Assembly (NCBI GenBank): GCA_001566295.1
Contig: KQ964290.1
Location: 1-58,882, forward strand
Source: Microdochium bolleyi
Taxonomy: Eukaryota > Ascomycota > Sordariomycetes > Xylariales > Microdochiaceae
Direction: 5' to 3'
DNA: 58,882 nucleotides
The position numbers and the translations under genes are program-made. A model generated the notes under the pieces. The model was not told where the DNA came from. It made no database searches and saw only the letters and a program-made list of their open reading frames with translations. Shown here piece by piece: positions 29,638 through 40,202 of this stretch (within the stretch, counting starts at the first letter, position 1; the number at the start of each line of letters is the position of its first letter).

Positions 29638-32600
29638 ATGAGTGCCTACATCCATCCGCCACAAGAGCCCATTGCCATCATTGGCAGCGGCTGCAGGTTT
29701 CCAGGCGACGCAACTTCCCCTTCCAAACTCTGGGAACTCCTTTCCCGGCCTCAGGATGTCTCGAAGCGCGTCCCCGAGCGGTCATTCAACCCTGATGGCT
29801 TCTACCATCCCAATGGCGAGCACCATGGCGCTAGCAACGTCACCAAATCGTACTTCATCGAGGAGGACCCGCGGTTGTTTGACTCTGTCTTCTTCAACAT
29901 CAGCCCCAGGGAGGCCGAGGCCATCGATCCGCAGCAGCGGCTGCTGCTCGAGACCGTGTATGAGGCGATGGAGTCTTCTGGCCTTACACTCAAGCAACTC
30001 CAGGGCAGTCTGACGTCGGCATATGTGGGCATCATGACGAACGACTACACAGACACACATGTGAGTCTCATGCGACATGTTAGGATCTCCCTTTATGCTG
30101 AATGCTGCCACTGACACATCCCCATCTACTCTCATCAGGCCAGAGACACAGAGTTCTTCTCTCAGTATCAAGCAACCGGCACATCCCGCGCCCTGTCCTC
30201 GAACCGTCTCTCTTACTTCTTCGACTGGAAAGGCCCGTCCATGACCGTCGACACGGCCTGCTCCTCGAGTCTCGCCGCGATCCACCTCGCCCTGCAGAGC
30301 CTGCGCAGCGGCGAGAGCACAATTGCCTGCGCCGCCGGCGCAAATCTGCTTCTGGGGCCGGACCTGTTTATCGGCGCGACCAGTCTGCACATGATCTCGC
30401 CATCAGGGCGGTCCCAGATGTGGGACGCCGGGGCAGACGGATACGCCCGGGGCGAAGGGATCGCCGCGGTATTCCTCAAGACGCTGTCCCAGGCGCTCAG
30501 GGATGGGGACAGGATTGATGCGCTGATTCGTGAGACGGGTGTCAACTCGGACGGCAGGACAAAGGGGATCACGCTGCCTAGCCCAGAGGCGCAGGCCACG
30601 CTTATTAGGAGCACTTATCAGAGAGCTGGCCTGGACTTGTTGTCCCCATTGCACAGGCCGCAGTACTTCGAGGCTCATGGTGGGTGGCCCCCCTCCAATA
30701 GGACGCAACTCCTCAACCGTCGTGCGTCTGGGAACTAACTGACTAATCTGGCATACTAGGAACTGGCACGCAGGCTGGAGACCCAAGAGAGGCCTCTGCC
30801 ATCAAGGCAGCGTTTTTCTCGGAAGAGAAGCCGGGAGAGAAGCTACTTGTCGGCTCCATCAAGACCGTCATCGGGCACACAGAAGGTATAGGCCCCCCTT
30901 TTGCCCTCAGGTGGCCGCGTATACTGACTGACATGCTTCAACCGCGTAGGATGTGCCGGCATCGCTGGCGTCCTGAAGGCTATGCTGGCCCTGCAGAATC
31001 GCACCGTCCCGCCCAACCAGCACCTGAAACTCCTCAACCCCAAAGTCGGAGAATCATATGCGAACCTCCAAGTGCCCCAGGAAGCGCTGCCGTGGCCACA
31101 GGTCGCCAAAGGCCACCCTCTGCGAGCTAGTGTCAACAGCTTCGGCTTCGGCGGCACCAATGCCCATGCAATCCTCGAGTCATATGTGCCCGAGCTTCAC
31201 GACTCTGGGCCATGGGGCGTGAAGAAAGCCGGACTCTCCATCGTGCCCAAGAGCTTGAACTCATCTTCAGATCAGGCCCAAGCGGCATTCACCCCGTTCC
31301 CGCTCGTGTTGTCTGCCAACTCGGAGAAGGCGCTGCTCCAAATGGTGTCTGACTACGCGGAGTTGCTACGATCTAGTAGTCCTGGAACACTTGACCTTCT
31401 TCGCGTGGCCTGGACACTGCAGAAGAATAGGTCTATTCTGCCGTACAAAATCGCCTTCTCGGGCACTTCAACCAAGGAGATCCTCGCAGATATGCAGAAG
31501 AAGCTTGCCCTGGTGGAAGAGGCACCGGGCAAGTCTTTTGGGCAGCGCATCACTGCGACGCAGTTCAGCCGCGAGCACCCGCCTCGCATCCTGGGTGTCT
31601 TCACCGGCCAGGGGGCCCAGTGGCCACAGATGGGCCGGCATCTGATCCTCCAGTCTGCCACCTTCCGCAAAGGCATCCAGGCTCTCGAGGAGTCGCTCTG
31701 CCTCCTACCGGATGCTCCATCGTGGTCGCTCGAGCAAGAGCTCTTGGCGGGGCCTGATTCCTCTCGCCTCGGCGAAGCAGCATTATCTCAGCCCTTGTGC
31801 ACCGCAGTGCAAGTCGCTCTGTGCAACCTCCTCGAGCGTGCGGGTGTACACTTCCACACGGTCGTGGGCCACTCGTCCGGCGAGATTGGCGCCGCGTACG
31901 CCGCGGGCCGGATCTCCGCGACTGATGCCATCCGTATCGCGTACTACCGTGGCGTGCACGCCATCCACGCAGGCGGCTCGTCCGGCCAGAAGGGCTCCAT
32001 GATCGCCGTGGGGTTTGGCATCGACGAGGCCAAGGAATTCTGCAGCTCCGCGGCCATGAAGGGCCGGCTGACCGTCGCGGCGAGCAACTCCCCCGGCGGT
32101 GTGACCCTGTCTGGCGACGAGGATGCCGTGAGAGAGGCAAAGATACTGCTCGACGAGAGGGGCCTGTTCAACCGTGTTTTGCAGGTGGACACGGCGTATC
32201 ACTCGCACCACATGGCTCCCTGCGCGGATATCTACGTTCAGTCGTTACTCGCATGCGCCATCGAGGTCCAGCCCGCCAGGAATGAGAGGAACTGTACCTG
32301 GGTGTCCAGTGTGTACGGCTCATCGCGGGTCCCCGGCAGCGAGGAGCTGAAAGCAACGTACTGGCGCGACAACATGGTCCAGACTGTGCTCTTCTCCCAG
32401 GCCGTCGACGAGGCGCTCGATCTTCTCGAGCCATTCGACTTTGCCATCGAGGTTGGCCCGCATCCTGCGCTCCGTGGTCCGGCGTTGCAGACCATCAAGG
32501 CTAAGCTTGGTCGCGATATCTCTTATTCTGGCGTGCTGGACCGCAAGAAGAACGATGTGACCGCGTTCTCCGATTTTCTCGGCTCCATCTGGATGACGAT

Positions 32601-35600
32601 CGGTCCCGAAGTCGCAGACCTGGCCGGCTACACCTCTGCCTTCGTCCCAGACTTCACACCACCGGAACCCCTGGCTGACCTGCCTACGTACCCGTGGCAG
32701 CACAAGACTGTCCTGTGGCGCGAGTCGCGGCTCAACAAGCAGTACCGCCTGCGCACGTCTCCTCCCCATGAGCTCCTGGGCGTTCGCACCGCGGACGACA
32801 CACCGCACGAGATGCGGTGGCGAAACCTGCTCAAGCTCGACGAGCTGGCCTGGCTCAGCGAGCACCGGATCCAGGGGCAGATCATTGTCCCCGGTGCAGC
32901 GTACTGCATCATGGCCCTCGAGGCTGGCAAGGTTCTCGCGCAGAGTCACGGGATGACGGAGGAGGCGATTGCGGTTGAGCTGCGCGACTTGAGCATTGAG
33001 AAGCCCATCGCCCTCGACGATGCCTCCGAGGCTACAGAGACGTTGTTCTCGCTGCGGGAGACTGAGAGTAACTCTGTATTGGCAGACAAGACTGCGGCTG
33101 GGACGACCGAGCACGTCCTCACTGCGCAGTTTGTGCTCAGTGCCGGCACTGTCGAGGACGGCGTTATGCGGAGGGTATGCCGCGGCGAAGTGCTCGTCTT
33201 CGCTGCTAGTCCTGCGACCACCACCACCACACCCGAACAACAGCACTACACGCAGCGACCCGACCTGCGTCACATCAGCGTCGACCGATTCTACCGCTCC
33301 CTCGACACCGTCGGGCTCGACTACGCCGGTGCCTTCCGGGGCCTGATCTACGCCGAGCGCGGCCTCGACACCGCGTCAGGGGTCATTGCGCTGCACGACA
33401 GCGTCGCGGCGGCGAGCAACCTGCCCGTGCACCCGAGCTGGCTGGACGTGAGCTTCCAGACCCTCTTCGCGGCGCTGTCCGCCCCCGGGGACGAGAGCAT
33501 GTGGACGGCCTTTGTGCCCAGCTTTATCCGCAAGATGCGCTTCGCTCCGCACGCGGGAGTGGTCGAGCAAGGGGCTTCCCCGAGCTACTACGTCGACGCG
33601 CACCTGACGGGGTCGCAGCGCCCGTTGGGGGCCGGTCTCGCGACCATCACGGGCGACGTGAGCGTGTACAATGGCTCGTCGGGCGTGCTGGAGGTGCAGG
33701 TCGAGGATGTCACGATGACGGCGCTGCTGCCCTCGAATGCGAGGGACGATCGACAGCTGTACATGCGGACCGTCTGGCGGCGGGACATTAACGACGGGGT
33801 GGATGTTGATGCTGATGTTGATGCTGATGTTGATGTGCTGTCCGGTGCGTCGGTGGAGAGTGCTGAGCAGGAACGAGACCTCGCAAAGGGTTGTGAGACT
33901 GTCATTCACGACTACCTCGTGCGACTGAACACGCTTGCGGCTATGAGCAGCAGTCAGAAGGCCATGCCAGCGGCTATCAGCCGGGCTGTAACTGCTATTC
34001 AGAAAATCAGCGAGACAGCCAGCGCACCTGCACGGGAGATTGCACTCCTGAAGCCCAAATACGCCAAGTCCAGTGAGATGCAGCTGGTCGTCACGCTTGG
34101 CGATGCCCTGGCAAGAATGCTCCAGGGACACAGCAGCAGCAGGACCACAGTCGAGGCAGTCAAGACGCTCTGGATAGAATACTTGCACAACATCGCACGA
34201 AGTCCCAACCACGTCAGGCAGGCCCAACAGATTGTGACTCAGATCTCGCACAAGCACCCGCACATGCGCGTCCTGCAGGTCGGAGTCTCAGCCAACATCG
34301 ACCCCGCAGGGGTCATTGCCGAGATTGGGCAGGGAGTCGGTTCTTATACCGTCCTTCTGGCGAGCGAGGATTCTGAATCTGTGGACCTTGTCAAAGGCCT
34401 GGAAGCGCTGGCAACCAAAGACCCCCGTATCGAGATCATCACTCTCGATGGTGAAACCACTGTCTCGAATTTCCTGGCAGACAGATCGTTTGATGTCGTT
34501 CTGCACGGGTACCAAAATTTCGTGCCTTCGTCGTTGTCATCACTGGACGCCTGCAGGCCGCTCCTGGTCCCTGGTGGTTATCTCGTCACGAACGGTTTGA
34601 GCCAAGACCATGTCCTCCACCGCTTCGTGGCGCACGGCATTGGACTCTTGCTCGGGAGCGACAATCCCCAAGCAGAGACTAAGAACAGGTTGCTTGACAG
34701 TCTGCGTACCCCAATCCAGCTAGATGAGGTCCTTCGACAAGAGAAATTCAGTGGCATCGATGCCCTGCTTGCCGACAATGGCGCAAATAGCAAGCAAAGT
34801 CTAGGCAGAAGCTACGCCGTCGTGTCCCAAGCTACAGACACCACCATCGACGTCCTTCGTGCTCCCACGGAAGCCGGCAACCTGGCCGACCTGCTCGGTC
34901 AGGGTGTCAGAGTTGCAGTCATTGGCGGAACAGGTCTCGCCACGGCCAAGCTCGTCAGCAAACTGCGGATGATGCTGCGGATGCTGGGAGTTGAGGTGGT
35001 GCTTGCGCACAGTCTCGCAGCGTTCGAGCTGGACAAGCACGGCGACGTCGACGCCGTCATCAGCCTGGCGGATCTGGACGCACCGATCCTGGACAACCTC
35101 GGCGAGGGCGGGCTCAAGACGCTGCAGACCATAGCCGACCACGTGAAGACGGTTCTTTGGATCACTCGGGGTGGTCTGACCGGCGACAGTCCAGAGGAAA
35201 GCGCGACCGCTGGTCTGTGGCGATCCATCACGAGTGAGAACGCACAGCTCGCGTTCCAGCTTGTTGATTTTGACACCACCACCCCGGTAGATGAGAGGGT
35301 CGTTGTCGACTGTTTTCTGCGGCTGAGGGTACTGGGTAGTATGCCTGAGGTGCAGGACAAGTCTGCTCGTCTTCTCTGGTCGCGTGAGACAGAGATCGCG
35401 GTGGTCAAGGGCAAGGTCATGCTCCCCAGGGTCGTGGCTGACGAGGAGCGCAACGGCCGGCATAACTCACGGCGAAGAGTCGTGGATGCAACAGCACCAT
35501 CTGGTCTGTCTCGACAGGTGACACCACGCATCAAGTCCAGCTCGGATCCAACTGTGGAACTTGATGTCTTATACAGTTCCGGTGATCCCGTGGTGGCGCT

Positions 35601-38600
35601 CGACGGTGCTGGCGCTGGTGCGCGATTGCAGCTTGCCGTCGGACGTGGTGTCTCCGACTCGTCCATCGTGGGAGCTGCTCTTATTCCTGCCGACGGTTTG
35701 AGGCCTTCCGGCGACAATCTGGTGCTTGATGCTACGAAGTTTGAGGCAGTCACAGAGTCCAGCATCACCGGCAACCAGCTTGACCTCAGTGTGTTCACAT
35801 CCGCTGTGATCACCAAGTTTCGCGCTCTGGCAATCGTGGCCAAACTGCCCAACAGGAAGACCTCGGTCATTCTCGGTGCTACTCGACCCCTGGTCCACGC
35901 CATTCGGGACACTTTGGCCGAGCAGGCGCGCAGCAAGAAGACCGTCGTCTTCCTGACCACTGACGTGTCCCTCCCCGCTAGCGTAGAGGAGACGGAACAA
36001 GGACACGAGGCTCCTGCTCGGGTAGTTGTTGTTCATCCAGAGTCATCGACAAGACTGGTCCGCACCGAGTTGCCCTGGCAGACCGAGTGTGTGTTTGACT
36101 TGTCCTCGGAGACAGAGACGCCCTTGGACTTTTCTCTTTCGAGGAGTGTCAACCGGTGGTGCCAAAAGGTCAGGCTGGTAATGAATGACGATGGGGATGC
36201 CCTGCCGGTGTGCCTGGCGTCTGCGGATTCTGAGCTTGACGAGTTGTTCACCCAAACAGTCCGCTATGCCACTGCCAACCTGACCCGCTTCCAGAAGGCT
36301 GGTGAAGAGACCAGAAACTCGACACTGTCACCAACTGCTATTGCCGACAAGCCCAGATATATCAGCAGTATTGTCGATTGGACAGTGATGACCAAGCAAC
36401 AGCTTGAACCAGCTGCGCCGCCCGTTCCAGCCAAACCCCTTACTTCCAATGGCCTCTTCTCCGCCAACAAGACATATCTCCTCTTTGGTCTAACCGGCCA
36501 GATCGGCCGCTCGGTGACTGAGTACATCATCCGCAACGGCGGGCGGCACATCGTCCTTGCGAGTCGCCGCCCAGTCGCCGACCTGACATGGCAAGCCTCA
36601 CTCCTCCACACCTACGACGCACGGGTGTCATTCGAAGCCGTAGACATCACCTCCCTCCCCGCGCTGGAATCCCTGCGCGAAAAGTTGCAGGCAGATCTGC
36701 CACCCGTGGGCGGCGTCATGAACGGCGCCATGATCCTCGCGGACGGGCTGTTCCGGAGCATGACCCTGGACAAGATGGACCGCGTGCTGCGGCCCAAGAT
36801 GCTCGGGTCGAAGAACCTGGACGCCGTATTTGGCCAAATAGCCGGGCTGGACTTTTTTGTCATGTTCTCGTCGCTGAGCGCGGTGATTGGGATGCCCGGA
36901 CAGAGCAACTATGCTGCTGCCAACATGGTACGTGCTTCTCCTCACTCGAGGACACATCTCCCGAAACATTCAAGGAACATGTAAGACTAACTTCGAACCA
37001 CTCCCTCCGTTTCTTAATATTGTAGTACATGGTTGGTCTCGCTACCCAGCGCCGCAAACGCCATCTTGTCGCCTCTGTCGTCGACCTCGGCATGATTGTC
37101 GGGCTGGGGTACATCTCGCGCGCCGAGGGCGACGAGGGCAGCGGCGCAGTCGAGAGCGCGCTGCGGCGACAGAACTACATGCCCGTCGGCGAGCGGGATC
37201 TGCACGAGATCCTGACCGAAGCCATTGTCGCCGGTGGGAAGCAGCAGCAGCAGGAGCACGGCGCGGTGGCTACTGGAGTAGTGGCACAATGTGAGATCGT
37301 CACGGGCCTGGCGCCATACCGCCGGAGCGGAGGCTCCGCGTCGGACGACCGGGCAGCCCCCCCCGTGTGGGTGCACGAGCCGAGGTTTTCGCATCTGGTG
37401 GTTCGAGGTGCTGCTGAGAATGGAGCCGGTGGCGGTGGTGAAGGCAAGAAGACCCTGAAGAGTGAGATTGCGGGTGCTTCGACCGTAGAAGAAGTCGTGG
37501 AGATTGTGCAGCGGTATTTCATGGCGTACCTGGCGGCGACGCTCAAGGCAAGTTTTTCCCTTTTCCTCTGGGCTTTGCGAAGGTAGATACTCGAGAGATG
37601 GTCAGCTGACTTGCTATATACGCAGCTCTCGGAGAGCCAGATGGGCGTCAATGTCCCCATCATTGACTTTGGCATCGACTCCTTGGTTGCAGTCGAGCTT
37701 CGGTCCTGGTTCTCCCTTGAGACTGGACAGGACGTGCCTGTCCTCAAGATCTTGGGTGGAGCAACTGTCCAGCAGTGTAAGTACCCAGAGCAGTGTTGGG
37801 GGATTGGATAACCGCTAGAATACTACGGCTAACATCACGTACCGTTCAGTGTGCACCCTCGCTGCTGCCAACATCCCTCTGAGCAAGCCCTTAGCGGGTG
37901 GTCAACCTGGTAAACCCTCGCCAGCGCTTTCAAAGGCACAAATCCAACTTCCACCCAAAGGTCCAGACAACACCTCCTCGATCCCACTGCTCGTCCTCCC
38001 AGGTCATGGCGAAGTGGTGCAGCTGCTCTCTGTGCAACCGACGCCGGCTGAGACGTTTACGACAAGCTACGTCGGCTCCGCAGCGACCTCGACGCGCAGC
38101 GGCACCGACACGCCGCTAAGCAGCGCCACAGAGCAAGACGTCGATGGTAACAGCAAGAACGCACATCAAGCCAGCAACGAAGAAGGTATGGCGGTAGTCC
38201 AGAGCGGGCCCTTGTCCGCAGGCCAGGCGCGCTTCTACCTCCCCTCGCTATACCTCGAGGACAAGTCACCGTTCAACTGCACTACTTCTTACCAGATCAC
38301 TGGTCCCGTCAATGTATCGCGTCTCGTCCAGGCGCTGAAGTACGTAGTCCAGCGGCACGAGATCCTCAGGACCGTGTTTACGACGGACAAGGCCACTGGT
38401 CAGGGGGTGCAGTCTGTGCTTGAGACAAACAGGACGTTTGCGCCAAGAATTCGAGTGATCTCGGTCGGAGGAAAAGACAGTGCGGACAAGGAGAAGGCAA
38501 TCATCGAGGCCGAGTTCGCCAAGATGCACAGCCATGTGTTCGACCTTGAAGCAGGGGACACATTGAGGGCGACCATCTTGGCCCACGAGACGACCGGCAC

Positions 38601-40171
38601 CGAGAAAGTCGGCAAGCACACTCTCATCTTTGGATACCACCACATTGTCATGGACGGAGTAAGCTGGCAGTCCTTCCTGGCGGACCTGGCCGAGTGCTAC
38701 AAGCAAGGCTCCTCAGCCGACCACCTTCCAGCCGTGTCCTCTGGGACGCAGTATCTCGACTTCTCCGTCGCCCAAGCCAGCAACCTCCTGCCTACTCCTT
38801 CAGCGGCGTTCAAGGAACGTCTGGACTACTGGAAATCAGAGTTTCCCCTCGGCATCCCACCGCCCATGTCGCTCCTCCCTTTTGCGAGGACGCGCACTCG
38901 GAAGGTCGTGACCGAGTACAAGACACGCACAGTGGTGACGCATGTCAGTCCAGACGTCGTCGCGCGGATCAGGAAGGTTGCCCAGACGCTCCGGGTCACG
39001 GCGTTCCATTTCTGGCTGGGCGCTTTCCAGACAATGCTGGGTCGGCTGCTGCAAGACCAGGAGGAGGAGCAGGATGATGGACAAACTCAGGCAACGCAGC
39101 GAGACCTGTGCATCGGCATCGTGGACGCCAACAGGTCCGATCAGACCTTTGCCAAGACGATCGGATATCTTCTCGAAGTCCTCCCTGTCAAGTTCACCGT
39201 AGACCGGGAGCAGAAATTCAGCAGCCTGCTACAAAATGTGCGGAGCAAGGCGTACGGCGCATTGGCCCGGAGCGGCGTGCCGCTCGAGGAAATCGTGCGG
39301 GCAGTCAGAACCATCAATGAGGGCGAAAACGGCGCTTCTGCCGCGGGAGCAACGCCGTTCATCCAGGTCGTCTTCAACTACCGCATGGGCGCGACGAAAG
39401 CTCCCGACCTCGTCGGTGACAACACTGCCTCCACGACGGCCAAGATGGACCTTCTCGACTACGCCGACGCCACCACGCCGTTCGACTTGTCCGTCTCGCT
39501 GGATGAAAAGGACGACGGGTCGGCGATGGTGACCTTTGCAATGCTCGACTACCTGTATGACGGTGCCGCGGCGGACGCCCTGGTAGGCAGCTACAAGTAC
39601 ATGGTCGACGTGCTATCGCGGCAGCCGTCGATGGTTGTCGGGGACGTGCCCCTTTTCTCGGACGCCATGGTGCAGGAGGCGGTTGTAGCCGGCACCGGGG
39701 CCTCTCTTCCTACGACTCCAGACGGGGCCGTCGGAGACAGCCTCACCACGGTATCGAGACGCATCACGCGCTGGGTTGAGCGCGATCCACAAGCCATCGC
39801 CGTCAAGGACAGCTCCGGCACACCGCGGACGTACCTCGAGATATTGCAGCGCGCCGACATCATCGCCGCGGCCCTGTTCCGGACGGCCGCCTCGTCCTCC
39901 TCGACAGCCAACCCCATCGGGCCCGGAAGCCTGATCTGCGTACTGACGGAGCCCAGCGCCGACACTGTGAGCTGCATCCTCGCGATCCTGAGGCTCGGCG
40001 CGACATATGTGCCCCTGGACGTGCGCAACGCGGACGAGAGGTTGGCGGATGTTCTCGACGAGTCCGGCGCGCGGATCGTCGTGTTCCACAACCAGACCAA
40101 GGAGCGTGCCATGAAGCTCCCACGGGACAAGCAGGGGGTGCGGTTCCTGAACCTGTCCATCCTGGACAACG

Positions 40172-40202
<31 letters not shown>

